A stretch of 47,650 nt of DNA from positions 1 through 47,650 of the forward strand of contig JAEZXX010000079.1 of NCBI GenBank assembly GCA_023419535.1. Direction: 5' to 3'. This DNA is from Pseudomonadota bacterium (GTDB taxonomy: Bacteria > Pseudomonadota > Alphaproteobacteria > Rhizobiales > Rhizobiaceae). Below the pieces are notes generated by a model. It searched no databases. It was not told where the DNA came from and saw only the letters and a list, made by a program, of their open reading frames with translations. The position numbers and the translations under genes were made by a program. Shown here in pieces: positions 8,948 through 18,119 of the stretch. The number at the start of each line of letters is the position of its first letter. Position 1 is the stretch's first letter.

Positions 8948-9174
8948 GCAGACCGCCCCTGGGCTTCGAACTGCCTCAGGTTAAGGCGCTGTTCGTTCGG
9001 TAGGCAAGCAGCGATCACACGCGTCTGTCGTTTTCGTGCGGCAGACGGTTGCAGCCGCCGGGTCGGCCGGTCCACCATGGCTTCGAAGGGACGTCGACGG
9101 CTCGCGAAGAATGACGTGATCGCCGAGGCGCATTCCGGTGTCGAGGGTGGCCCCACGATCTGAAGGATAAGGCG
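8948..9174. promoter_or_regulatory. Divergent promoter region, eutH / FAD oxidase
   Basis: This 227-bp spacer lies between divergent genes and should contain the eutHBC promoter (minus strand) and that of the oxidase (plus strand). I looked for a cobalamin riboswitch B12 box and for a strong palindromic operator and saw neither. The oxidase start at 9175 is preceded by a modest ribosome site (GAAGGATAAGGCG). Confidence 0.35.
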
Positions 9175-10419
9175 ATGGCTTTCGAGAAGGGCGGCGTCTG
9201 GCGCAACTGGGTCGGCAACCAATATTGCGTGCCCCAGTACCGGGCGAGCCCCGCGAGCGAAGCCGAGCTCCAGGGGGCCATCGTCGAGGCCGGCCGTCAG
9301 GACCTTCCGGTCCGCGTGGTGGGCTCGGGCCATTCCTTCACCCCCGTCGTCGGCACGCCCGGCCTTCTCCTCTCCCTGGAGGGCTGCGAGGGGGTCCGCC
9401 ACGTCGACCGCGAGAGGAAGCAGATCAAGGTCGCGGCCGGCACGCGGATCAACGCCGTCGGCAAGGCGCTGAAGGAGCACGGCCTCTCGCTGATCAATCA
9501 AGGCGACATCGACAGCCAAGCGGTCGCCGGCGCCTTTTCCACCGGCACCCACGGGACCGGGCTCAAGCTCGGCAATCTCGCCTCCTCCATCGCCGGCATG
9601 CGGCTCGTGAAGGCCGACGGCGACATCCTCGACATCGACGGCAGCGACGCGGACCTGCTCCACGCCGCGCAGGTATCGGTCGGCGTGCTCGGGGCGATCT
9701 CCGAGCTCACGCTGAACGTGACGCAGGGCTACAACCTTCACGAACGGCTGTTCCGCGACGATTTCGAGACCTGCATGGAGCGGCACGACGAGCTGGCCGC
9801 CAACCATCGGCATTTCGGCTTCTTCTGGTGCCCGGTGCCCGAGAGCCGGCACCTCTACTGCCTCGCCGACACGCGGGACTCCCCCTGGTCCTCGACGAAG
9901 GCCGACGCAGACATCTGCGAGATGAAGGTGATGGACGTCACCGAGGAGGCGCCGCGCGACGGCGCGTTCGAGAAGATCGCCTATTCCTCGGAAATCTACC
10001 CGATCGAATACGTGCCGAACTTCGTGGAGCTCGAATACGCCGTACCGCTGGAGCACGGGAAGGATTCGATCCGCGCCGTGCGCGAGCTGATGCTGACGAA
10101 GCACACCGACTGCATCTACCCGATTGAATACCGTTTCACCGCAGGCGATCCGGCCTGGATGAGCCCCTTCCACCACCAGGATTCCATCACGCTCTCGGTC
10201 TCGGGCGGCCCCGGCATCGACTATTGGGCCTTCCTGCGCGACACCGACGAGATCCTGCGCCGCTACGGCTCGCGTCCCCATTGGGGCAAGATGCATTTTC
10301 TCGATGCGGACGACGTCACCGCGCTCTACCCGCGGGCCGGCGACTTCCGGGCGCTGCGGCGCGAGCTCGATCCGAAGGGCCGCTTCCTCAACGACCATCT
10401 CCGTCTCCTCTTCGGCTGA
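9175..10419 (+). CDS. FAD-linked oxidoreductase, VAO family (aldonolactone/alditol oxidase-like)
   Basis: A 414-residue flavoprotein with an N-terminal PCMH-type FAD-binding domain (about residues 15-185) and a C-terminal D-arabinono-1,4-lactone oxidase-type domain. VRVVGSGHSFTPV contains the His (about residue 53) that covalently holds FAD in L-gulonolactone and alditol oxidases. GDIDSQAVAGAFSTGTHGTG is the second FAD-contact loop. Near the C-terminus the motif PHWGKMHF matches the family's substrate-side HWGK. It probably oxidises a sugar lactone or polyol with O2 as acceptor, giving H2O2; the substrate cannot be fixed from sequence. No signal peptide is visible. It is divergent from eutH, with no obvious pathway partner beside it. 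Confidence 0.87.
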   Translation: MAFEKGGVWRNWVGNQYCVPQYRASPASEAELQGAIVEAGRQDLPVRVVGSGHSFTPVVGTPGLLLSLEGCEGVRHVDRERKQIKVAAGTRINAVGKALKEHGLSLINQGDIDSQAVAGAFSTGTHGTGLKLGNLASSIAGMRLVKADGDILDIDGSDADLLHAAQVSVGVLGAISELTLNVTQGYNLHERLFRDDFETCMERHDELAANHRHFGFFWCPVPESRHLYCLADTRDSPWSSTKADADICEMKVMDVTEEAPRDGAFEKIAYSSEIYPIEYVPNFVELEYAVPLEHGKDSIRAVRELMLTKHTDCIYPIEYRFTAGDPAWMSPFHHQDSITLSVSGGPGIDYWAFLRDTDEILRRYGSRPHWGKMHFLDADDVTALYPRAGDFRALRRELDPKGRFLNDHLRLLFG

Positions 10420-10564
10420 GAGATGCCAGCAGCGGTTGAGACCATCCGCGCCCCGATGGTAGAAGGCTCGGCGCTCACGCGTTCGTGACCGCGCGACGAC
10501 GACAGGTCCCATCATCCCGGCGGCAGGCTTTCGTCGGCCCGCCGCAGCTTCGAGAGGAAAGCCC

Positions 10565-12127
10565 ATGCTCGCACGTCGATCGACCGTCCTCCTTCTCGCC
10601 TCCGCGCTCATTCTGCCCGCCGGCGCGATCGCGCAGGAGCGCACCCCGCCGGATCTCGCGCCCGAGCCGGCGACCGCGGGCACGCAGGAGGGCGCGGACG
10701 CCCTGCGCGCAACGCTCCAGGCCTATCTGACCGCGGCGCCCTTCGATCTCGGCATCCTGCGCGTCGAGCCGGACGAGGCCGGCCAGCGCATCCTGATCGA
10801 CCCGGCCGAGGCGCTCACCGGCATCCTGGAGCGGCCGGTCGAGTTCGCGCCGCTCTCCATCGTCGTCTCGGAGCGCGAGGACGGCGACTGGAACGTCTTC
10901 TCGAACGACCCGATCTCGGCGTCGGCGACCTTCGAGCTGGACGGGCAGGAGCGCACGGAGGAGTACCGTCAGGACTGGCAGGCCTACAAGGGCGTCTACT
11001 CGCCGGCGCTCGGCACCTTCCTGTCGCTCGCGGGCGAGAGCGGGCCGACGTCGCAGGTCGGCTCAAACGCGATGTCGCAGACCCTCGTCGGCTTCATGGG
11101 CTCGGTCTTCGAGCTGACCGCCGCGCCGGCGGCCGGAGGCGGGGCCGATCTCTCCTTCCGCCAGACCTACGAGGACTACGCCCAGACGATGGCCTTCGAG
11201 ATCCCGCTCGACGAAGGCGCGCCGGACGAGACCATCGCCTTCTCCTTCGATGCGAGCCTTTCCGCCGTCGAGAATGTCGGCCGCGCCTCCGGCCTGCGCA
11301 GCCGCGAGACGCTCGATCTCTATGCGCTCGTGCTCTCCCATGCCGAGGCGCTGGCACAGGACGCGCGCGCCGCGCTCTCGGGGCCGGCCGGCGACGAGCT
11401 GAAAGGCGCGCTGCAGGCCGCCCTGCCGCTCTGGGACGATCTGGAGATGACCGGGCAGGCCGACGCCTTCAGCGTCTCGACCCTCTTCGGCGACCTCTCC
11501 GTCGACCGAATGCTGCAGTCGATCCGCATGTCGGGCATCGACGAGGAGGCGTTCTTCGAGACCGAGCTGAGCCTCACCGGCATCGAAGCCGTTTCGGCCT
11601 TCGTGCCGGAATGGGCGGCCGATCTGACCCCGAGCCTGATCGAGTTCGGCGTCGCCGTCGCCGACGTCGATCTGGCGACGCCGCTCGCCGTCGCGATCGA
11701 GAACGCCGATTTCGAGCGCGAGGAGGTGCTGGCGCCGAAGGCGATCGAGGCCGTGCTGGCCGCCTTCGACCTCGAGCGCATCCGCGGGACGCTGACGGGC
11801 GGGCGCATCGAGGCCGCGCTCTTCGATCTTTCCTTCGAGGGCGATGTCGCCGCGGCCGACGGCCGGCCGGACGCGCGCCTGAACCTCGCCATGCGGGGCC
11901 TCGACGAGACCATCGCCGCCCTCCAGGGCGCGGCGGCCGAGATGCCCGAGCTGAACGAGGGCATCGGCATGCTGCAGCTCGCCAAGGGCTTCAGCCGCCC
12001 GGGCGAGGACGGACGCGCCGTCTGGGACATTGAGGCCAAGGCCGACGGCTCGGTCCACCTGAACGGCGCGATGCTCAAGGGTCCCGACGCGCCGGACGCG
12101 GACGGGGCGCCCGCCGGCAAGCTCTGA
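10565..12127 (+). CDS. Exported protein of unknown function
   Basis: A 520-residue protein with a clear Sec signal peptide (positively charged start, hydrophobic core, cleavage near GAIAQ, about residue 24). The rest is acidic and rich in Ala, Leu, Glu and Asp, with recurrent beta-strand-like blocks (for example ETELSLTGIEAV, IEAALFDLSFEGDVA, WDIEAKADGSVHLNG). The pattern resembles the large loosely defined periplasmic families labelled DUF2125/DUF945 in alphaproteobacteria, but I cannot confirm membership. The ATG at 10565 is preceded by GAGAGGAAAGCCC, a good ribosome site. It follows the oxidase by 145 bp and precedes the PerM-like gene by 118 bp, all on the plus strand. Function unknown. 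Confidence 0.75.
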   Translation: MLARRSTVLLLASALILPAGAIAQERTPPDLAPEPATAGTQEGADALRATLQAYLTAAPFDLGILRVEPDEAGQRILIDPAEALTGILERPVEFAPLSIVVSEREDGDWNVFSNDPISASATFELDGQERTEEYRQDWQAYKGVYSPALGTFLSLAGESGPTSQVGSNAMSQTLVGFMGSVFELTAAPAAGGGADLSFRQTYEDYAQTMAFEIPLDEGAPDETIAFSFDASLSAVENVGRASGLRSRETLDLYALVLSHAEALAQDARAALSGPAGDELKGALQAALPLWDDLEMTGQADAFSVSTLFGDLSVDRMLQSIRMSGIDEEAFFETELSLTGIEAVSAFVPEWAADLTPSLIEFGVAVADVDLATPLAVAIENADFEREEVLAPKAIEAVLAAFDLERIRGTLTGGRIEAALFDLSFEGDVAAADGRPDARLNLAMRGLDETIAALQGAAAEMPELNEGIGMLQLAKGFSRPGEDGRAVWDIEAKADGSVHLNGAMLKGPDAPDADGAPAGKL

Positions 12128-12245
12128 GGGCGTCCGCCCCGGCCGCGAGCGGGCCTCGATGCGATTGCCACCGCCTGGGGCTCGCCGAGCCCTTCGCCCG
12201 GCTTAGTTCTCAGTGCCGCGCAGCCGGCATCGAAGACCCCTTTCC

Positions 12246-14198
12246 ATGGACCTCGTCACCTCGCAGCTCCTCCGGCGGCTGCTGCCGCTCTTCGCCGCGC
12301 TGGCCGTGAGCGTGCTGGTCCTGTCCGTCTCGGCGATCCTGTATCTGGGGCGCGAGGTCTTCGTGCCCTTCGCCCTCAGCATCCTCCTCTCCTTCGTGCT
12401 CGCGCCGATCGTCATCTTCCTGCAGAAGATGAACGTGCCGCGCATCGTCGCGATCTCGGCCGCGATCCTGACCGCCACGGCCGTGATCGTCGCCCTCGCC
12501 GGCTTCATTGCGATCCAGCTGACCGCCGTGGTGACGGAGATCCCGTCCTATCGCGCCAACATCGAGAACAAGCTCGAAAGCTTCTCCTCCGGTCCGGACG
12601 AGCCGCGCGGACCCTTCGGCCGGGCGATCGAGGCGATTCAGGGGATCGCCGCCGATCTGGGTGAGGTCGGCGAAAGCCGGTCCGACTCCGACAGCCCCCT
12701 GACGCCGCGCGCGCCGCAGCCGGTAACAATCGTCTCGGCGGGCGGCGGGGCGCTCGCGACCGCCACGGCCGTGGTCTCGCCGCTTCTCGGGCCGCTCGCG
12801 ACGGTCGGCATCGTCATCGTCTTCGCGATCTTCATCCTCCTGCAGCGCGAGGATCTGCGGAACCGGTTCATCCGCCTCGCCGGCACCGACGATCTCCAGC
12901 AGACGACGGCCGCGATCGACGACGCGGCGATCCGCCTGTCGCGTCTGCTGTTCTTCCAGTTCCTGATGAACGCGGCCTTCGGGATCATCACCGGCCTCGG
13001 CCTCTGGGTGATCGGCGTCCCGAGCCCGTTCCTGTGGGGCATCCTGGGCGGCGTCCTGCGCTACATCCCCTATGTCGGCGGCTTCCTGGGAGCCGGCCTG
13101 CCCATGATGCTCGCCTTCGCGGTGGATCCGGGCTGGAGCATGATCGTCTGGACGGCGGTCATCTATCTCGCCGTCGAGACCGTGATGTCGAACGTCGTGG
13201 AGCCGGTCCTCTACGGGCACTCGACCGGCCTCTCCTCGGTCTCAATCATCCTTGCGGCCCTCATCTGGACGCTGATCTGGGGGCCGGTCGGCCTGATCCT
13301 GGCGACGCCGCTGACGATCTGCCTCGTCGTCCTCGGGCGCCACGTTCCGGCCCTGGAATCGATCGACATCATGTTCGGCGACCGGCCGGCGCTCTCCCCG
13401 CCGCAGATCTTCTACCAGCGCATGCTCGCGGGCGCTCCGCAGGAGGCCTCTCTACAGGCCCGCGACTTCCTGCGCGAGCGCGCGCTCGCGACCTATTACG
13501 ACGAGGTGGCGCTGGAGGGGATCCGCCTCGCCCACGAGGACGTCGCGCGCTTCGCCGTCGCCGGTCCCCGCCTCGACACGCTGCGGGCGGCGACGCTGGA
13601 GTTCGTCGGGCGCCTCGACGGCCTCAAGAGCCCGCTGCCGCGCGGCGGCGCGATGCGCCCCGAGGCCAAGGCCGCCGTCGATGCCGCGGGCCCGGACGCC
13701 GAGGTCGCGCGCATCGTCCTTTCCCGCGAGGATCTGAGGCCGGAATGGCGTGGGCCGCACCCCGTGCTCTGCGTCTCCGGCAACACGCCGCTGGATGCGC
13801 CGGTGACGGCGATGCTCGCGCAGGTGCTGGCCAAGCACGGGCTGCCGACGCGCCAGGCCGCCTGGGCCGATCTCGTCGCCGCCCCGCCGTCGCGCGAGGA
13901 CGCCGAGGGCGTCGCCCTCGTCTGCCTGTCCTTCCTGGAGCCGCTGTCGACCATCCATCTGCGGCTGATGGTGCGCCAAGTGCACCGCGTCGCGCCCCGG
14001 GCGCATGTCGTCGTCGGCATCTGGCGCCAGCGCGACCCCGCCATGATCGCCGAGCTCGCGGCCAAGCTGCGCACCGACGCGGTGGTGACGACCTTCCAGT
14101 CGGCCCTCGCCGCGGCCCTGCGACTGGCGAGCGAGGAGTCCTCGCCGACCCGGCAGCGCGCGGAAGGCGCGCGCCCGGCCGCACCGATCCGGACGTAG
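12246..14198 (+). CDS. AI-2E/PerM-family transporter with long C-terminal soluble region
   Basis: Inner-membrane protein of the AI-2E exporter/PerM family (named for TqsA, PerM and YdiK). The ATG at 12246 gives 650 residues. Residues 1 to about 375 hold the usual eight helices, with family motifs PFALSILLSFVLAPIVIFLQK, LLFFQFLMNAAFGIITGLGLW, LRYIPYVGGFLGAGLP, NVVEPVLYGHSTGLSSVSII and WGPVGLILATPLTICLVVLG. Residues from about 380 to the end are soluble: a helical block (LSPPQIFYQRMLAGAPQEA onward), then an alpha/beta block (HPVLCVSGNTPLDAPVTAM to VVTTFQSALAAALR) resembling a Rossmann or B12-binding-like fold. Long versions occur in alphaproteobacteria; the role of the extension is unknown. It is convergent with the response regulator gene ending at 14205. 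Confidence 0.85.
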   Translation: MDLVTSQLLRRLLPLFAALAVSVLVLSVSAILYLGREVFVPFALSILLSFVLAPIVIFLQKMNVPRIVAISAAILTATAVIVALAGFIAIQLTAVVTEIPSYRANIENKLESFSSGPDEPRGPFGRAIEAIQGIAADLGEVGESRSDSDSPLTPRAPQPVTIVSAGGGALATATAVVSPLLGPLATVGIVIVFAIFILLQREDLRNRFIRLAGTDDLQQTTAAIDDAAIRLSRLLFFQFLMNAAFGIITGLGLWVIGVPSPFLWGILGGVLRYIPYVGGFLGAGLPMMLAFAVDPGWSMIVWTAVIYLAVETVMSNVVEPVLYGHSTGLSSVSIILAALIWTLIWGPVGLILATPLTICLVVLGRHVPALESIDIMFGDRPALSPPQIFYQRMLAGAPQEASLQARDFLRERALATYYDEVALEGIRLAHEDVARFAVAGPRLDTLRAATLEFVGRLDGLKSPLPRGGAMRPEAKAAVDAAGPDAEVARIVLSREDLRPEWRGPHPVLCVSGNTPLDAPVTAMLAQVLAKHGLPTRQAAWADLVAAPPSREDAEGVALVCLSFLEPLSTIHLRLMVRQVHRVAPRAHVVVGIWRQRDPAMIAELAAKLRTDAVVTTFQSALAAALRLASEESSPTRQRAEGARPAAPIRT

Positions 14199-14204
14199 GC
14201 GGCC

Positions 14205-14582
14205 TCAGCCGACGGGCGCCGGCGAGATGAGCGCCTCGATCTGCGTGACGAGCTTGGCGAAGTCGACGGGCTTGGGGTGATAGTCGTCGCAGCCCGCCGC
14301 GATCGTCTTCTCCCGGTCGCCCGACATGGCGTGGGCCGTCAGCGCGATGATCGGCATGCGCGGCAGCGTGGAATCCGCCCGGATCGAGCGCGCCGCCGTC
14401 CAGCCGTCGATGATCGGCAGGTTCATGTCGAGGAGGATGATGTCGGGCGCGGCGATGCGCGCCTTTTCCACCCCGTCCTGCCCGTCATGGGCGAGAACGA
14501 CCTCGTAGCCCTTCCGCTGCAGGCGGCGCGACAGGAAGTCCCAGATCTCTTCGTGATCCTCCACGAGAAGGATTTTCGTCAT
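14205..14582 (-). CDS. Single-domain response regulator
   Basis: A 125-residue CheY-like receiver with no output domain. The acidic pocket is E8-D9, the phospho-acceptor is D52 (in ILLDMNLP), the switch Thr is T82 (IIALTAHA) and the conserved Lys is K104 (HPKPVD). Its ATG overlaps the stop of the upstream hybrid kinase gene by four bases (ATGA), so the two are cotranslated and it is almost certainly that kinase's partner. It may act as a phosphate shuttle or sink or by protein-protein contact, like DivK-type proteins. No DNA-binding regulator of this pathway is visible nearby. Confidence 0.93.
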   Translation of the reverse strand: MTKILLVEDHEEIWDFLSRRLQRKGYEVVLAHDGQDGVEKARIAAPDIILLDMNLPIIDGWTAARSIRADSTLPRMPIIALTAHAMSGDREKTIAAGCDDYHPKPVDFAKLVTQIEALISPAPVG

Positions 14583-17500
14583 TGCGTCCTGTCCTCATGC
14601 GGCGGCCGGTCGGGTCCGGCGGGCGAACCCGCCTCCGGCGGCGAGACGATAACGCGCAACTGCTCGGCAAGCTCCGAGAGCGCCACCTCGTGCTTGGCGA
14701 TCACCTCCTCGGTCTCCTGTCTCAGCTCGCGGAACTCCGCGCGCGTCAGGTCCTTGGAGGTCAGGACGACGATCGGCGTCGAGGCGGTCTGCGCCCGCTT
14801 GCGCGCCGCGCGGATGAACGCGAAGCCGTCCATCTGCGGCATCACGAGGTCCGTCAGGATGAGGTCCGGCGTCTCGCGGTCCAGTTCGGCGAGCGCCTCG
14901 CGACCGTTCAGCGCCGTCATGACGCGAAAGCCCTCCCGCTCCAGCGAGGTGCGCATGCGCGCGAGCAGGTCCTCGTCGTCGTCGACCGCCAGCACCAGCG
15001 CGTCGGCCTTGGCGCGGAAGCGGTCCATGACCTTGCGCAGCTGGTCCCATTCGACGGGCTTCAGGAGATAGTCGGATGCGCCGAGCGCGTAGCCGAGGCT
15101 GTGCTCGTCGATGACCGTCAGCATGATCACCGGAATCCGGGAGAGGTCGGCGTCCGCCTTCAGCGCGGTCAGGACCGTCCAGCCGTCCATGCGCGGCATG
15201 GTGACGTCGAGGAGGATGGCGTCGGGCCGGGTCAGCCGCGCCATCTCCAGCCCCGCCACCCCGTCGGCGGCGGTCCTCACCAGAAAGCCTTCGCGGGTCA
15301 GGAAGCGCGAGACGAGGTCGCGGGCGGCCGGGTCGTCGTCGATGGCCAGCACGACGCCGGCCGAGCGCGCGCGCTCCTCGGCCGGGACCGGGGCGGAGGC
15401 CGGGGCTTCGGGAACGCCTTCGGCGACCGTTGCCGGAATCTTGACGGTGAAGGTCGAGCCCTCGCCCTCGCGGCTCGTCACCGCGACGTCGCCGCCCAGG
15501 AGCTTGCAGAAGGCCTTGGTGATGGCGAGGCCGAGGCCCGTGCCGCCGAACTTTCGCGTCGTCGAGGCGTCGGCCTGCGTGAAGCGCTGGAAGAGCTTCG
15601 CCAGCTGCTCGTCGCTCATGCCGATGCCCTCGTCGGCGACGTCGAAGACCAGCCATTCCGTCCCGCCCTGCCGCTCGCGCCGGGCCTTCAGCCGGATCGT
15701 GCCCTTTTCGGTGAACTTCGCCGCGTTGGAGAGAAGGTTGATCAGGCACTGCCGCAGCTTCACCTCGTCGGTGTGCGCGCTGCCCAGATCCGGCGGCAGG
15801 TCGAGCTCCAGCCGATTCTCCTTCTTCTCCATCAGCGAGCCGACGGTGGCGGCGATCTCCCTCACCGTCCCGGCGACGTCGAAGGTCTCGGCGTGCACCT
15901 CCATGCGCTCGGCCTCGATCTTGGAGAGGTCGAGGACGTCGTTGATGAGGCTGAGGAGGTGGCGCGCGTTGCCGCGAATCTTGCCGAGATCGGGCAGGAG
16001 GTGGGCCGCGCCGGACTCCTCTGCGTCCTCCTCCAGCATCTCAGTGTAGCCGATCACCGCCGTCAGCGGCGTGCGCAGCTCGTGGCTCATATTGGCGATG
16101 AACTGGCTCTTGGCGCGGTTGGCGTTCTCGGCCAGCTCCTTGGCGCTGGCGAGTTCGCGCTCCTGCTCGCGCTGGCGCGTCACGTCGGTGTTGGTGCCGA
16201 ACCAGCGGGTGATCGTGCCTTCGGCGTCGCGGATCGGCAGCGCCTGCGACAGGAACCAGCGATAGGCGCCGTCCGCGCCGCGAAGCGGGAAGGTGTCCTC
16301 CCAGGGGCGGCCGGCCGCGAGCGCGCCCTGGTAGCTCTCGCGCACCCGTTCGGCATGGTCGGGATGGTGGACGGCGACCCAGCCGAAGCCGCGCATCTCC
16401 TCCAGCGTCGTGCCGGTGAACTCGAACCAGCGCCGATTGTACCAGAAGATGCTGCCGTCCGGCCGCGCCATCCAGGCCATCTGGGGAATGTTGTCGGCGA
16501 GCGCCTGGAACTGCGAATGCGTCTCGGAGAGGCGCGCGGCGGTCTCCTTGTGCTCGGTGATGTCGGTGTGGGTGCCGATCCACTCGCGCACCGTCCCGTC
16601 CGCCTCGAGGATCGGCACGGCGTTGGCGAGCATGTTGCGCCAGGCGCCGTCGCGCCGCCGCACACGATGCTCGATCGAATAGGGCGTCGTCGTCGTCGTC
16701 GCATGGGTCCAGGCCGCCGCGCTGCGCTCGCGATCCTCCGGGTGGATCGCCTCCGCCCAGCCGAAGCCCGAATAGTCGGCCTCGCTCTGCCCGGTAAAGG
16801 CCTCCCAGCTCTCCTGCCGGTCGCCGAAATGTCCGTCTCCCGCCGCGGACCAGACGATCGCCGCCGTCGTCTCGACCAGCGAACGGTACCGGCGCTCGGC
16901 CTCGAGGAGCCGGGCCTCCGCCTCCACGCGCTCGGTCGTGTCGACCGCGACGATGCCGAGCCCGTCGGCGTCGGCGCGGCCATCGAGGCGCAGGGGGAAC
17001 ATGCTGGCGAGGAAGTGGCGGTCGCCGCCGGCGCCGGGCACCTCGACGTTCAGCGCAGGCCGGCCGCTCCGGCGCACCCCGTCGAGAACGGCGCGCACCT
17101 CGGGACGCTCGAGCGCCAACGCGTCCAGCGAACGGGCGCCGGCCGAGAGCGGGGCGGGTCGACCGTCGCCCGACAGAAAGCCGATCGAGACCGGCGCGTG
17201 GGCGAGCACGGCGTCCAGGAGCTCGCGCGAGCGGCGCGCCTCCCGTTGCCGGCGCAGCGCCAGCAGGCCGAGCGCCAGCGCGGCGATCAGCGCCAGGCCG
17301 AAGCCGGAGGACGACCAGAAGGCCGAGGAGCGCCGTTCGCCGGAAAGGAGCGCCAGACGCGCCGCCACGCCCTCCTGGATCGCGGCGATCTCGGAGCGCA
17401 CACGGTCCATCCGCTCGCGCCCCTCGCCCGAACGCACAAGCGCCGCCGCGGCCTCGAAGCCTTGCGTCTGACGCGCCTCGACGACGTCCGCCGCGAAGCG

Positions 17501-17884
17501 CAACTGGTCGGCGACGCTTTGGCGAAGGGCCTCGAAGGCGGCGGGGTCGGCGCCCGTCTCGCCGAAGCGCGTGCCGATCGCGGCGAGTTCGGCGTCGACC
17601 TGCGCCAGTCCCGCGTCGTAAGGCTCGCGGAACGCCTCCCCCCCGGTGAGGACGAAGCCGCGTTCGCTCGATTCGGCCGAGAGCAGCGTGGTCAGAAGCC
17701 GTTGGGTGTCGTCGACGAGCCCGGCCTCGCTCGTCATCGCGGCGGTGCGATTGGAACTGACGAAGGCGCCGTAGCCGAACAGAGCGCAGCCGAGAAGAAG
17801 CGCGGCGACGGCGAGCAGCGCCGTCCAGCTGCGCCGCGGGGGGACGGCCCGCGCATCCCTGCCCGCTTCGCTCGCCTCGATCAT
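14579..17884 (-). CDS. Hybrid sensor histidine kinase (CHASE3-PAS-PAS-PAS-HisKA-HATPase-REC-REC)
   Basis: Membrane-bound hybrid kinase of about 1101 residues from ATG 17884, which has GAGAGG nine bases upstream. ATG 17893 and GTG 17992 are alternative in-frame starts. Approximate layout: helix 1 at 19-42; periplasmic CHASE3 domain with SAESSERGFVLTG; helix 2 at 195-210; three PAS/PAC units at 219-574, the second and third with clear PAC ends (WIGTHTDIT, WFGTNTDVT); HisKA with phospho-His in SHELRTP (about H601); HATPase with NLLSNAAKF and GTGLGL; two receivers, with D893 (ILLDVTMP) and D1012 (ILTDLVMP). The input signal is unknown. With the overlapping single-domain regulator the system has three receivers and no visible effector. 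It is divergent from the carboxypeptidase gene. Confidence 0.93.
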   Translation of the reverse strand: MIEASEAGRDARAVPPRRSWTALLAVAALLLGCALFGYGAFVSSNRTAAMTSEAGLVDDTQRLLTTLLSAESSERGFVLTGGEAFREPYDAGLAQVDAELAAIGTRFGETGADPAAFEALRQSVADQLRFAADVVEARQTQGFEAAAALVRSGEGRERMDRVRSEIAAIQEGVAARLALLSGERRSSAFWSSSGFGLALIAALALGLLALRRQREARRSRELLDAVLAHAPVSIGFLSGDGRPAPLSAGARSLDALALERPEVRAVLDGVRRSGRPALNVEVPGAGGDRHFLASMFPLRLDGRADADGLGIVAVDTTERVEAEARLLEAERRYRSLVETTAAIVWSAAGDGHFGDRQESWEAFTGQSEADYSGFGWAEAIHPEDRERSAAAWTHATTTTTPYSIEHRVRRRDGAWRNMLANAVPILEADGTVREWIGTHTDITEHKETAARLSETHSQFQALADNIPQMAWMARPDGSIFWYNRRWFEFTGTTLEEMRGFGWVAVHHPDHAERVRESYQGALAAGRPWEDTFPLRGADGAYRWFLSQALPIRDAEGTITRWFGTNTDVTRQREQERELASAKELAENANRAKSQFIANMSHELRTPLTAVIGYTEMLEEDAEESGAAHLLPDLGKIRGNARHLLSLINDVLDLSKIEAERMEVHAETFDVAGTVREIAATVGSLMEKKENRLELDLPPDLGSAHTDEVKLRQCLINLLSNAAKFTEKGTIRLKARRERQGGTEWLVFDVADEGIGMSDEQLAKLFQRFTQADASTTRKFGGTGLGLAITKAFCKLLGGDVAVTSREGEGSTFTVKIPATVAEGVPEAPASAPVPAEERARSAGVVLAIDDDPAARDLVSRFLTREGFLVRTAADGVAGLEMARLTRPDAILLDVTMPRMDGWTVLTALKADADLSRIPVIMLTVIDEHSLGYALGASDYLLKPVEWDQLRKVMDRFRAKADALVLAVDDDEDLLARMRTSLEREGFRVMTALNGREALAELDRETPDLILTDLVMPQMDGFAFIRAARKRAQTASTPIVVLTSKDLTRAEFRELRQETEEVIAKHEVALSELAEQLRVIVSPPEAGSPAGPDRPPHEDRTQ

Positions 17885-18119
17885 GTCGACCATCCTCTCG
17901 TCAGGCGTGAAGATGGCGTCCCGCGGCGTCAAGGACAGGTCGCCTTGCTCGATCCGCGCGGTTCCGACTGTCGGCGGATACGGTGCGTTCACCGCGACGG
18001 ACCCCCCGCGCCTTGTTCGGGCCGCCGAAGGAACAACTTTGCGCTCGAATGTTCGACCAGAGGCGCTCGCCCTCTATCGGCGCGGACAGCCGCCGATCGC
18101 CTGTGGGCCGGACCCGATC

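Noticed and set aside
8948..9174. Possible cobalamin riboswitch before eutH
   Set aside because: No B12-box sequence or multi-stem pattern could be found in the 227 bp.
17886..18119. Upstream extension of the M14 carboxypeptidase
   Set aside because: The extra 79 residues look like translated promoter DNA and overlap the alternative upstream starts of the divergent kinase; the ATG at 18120 gives a cleaner start.
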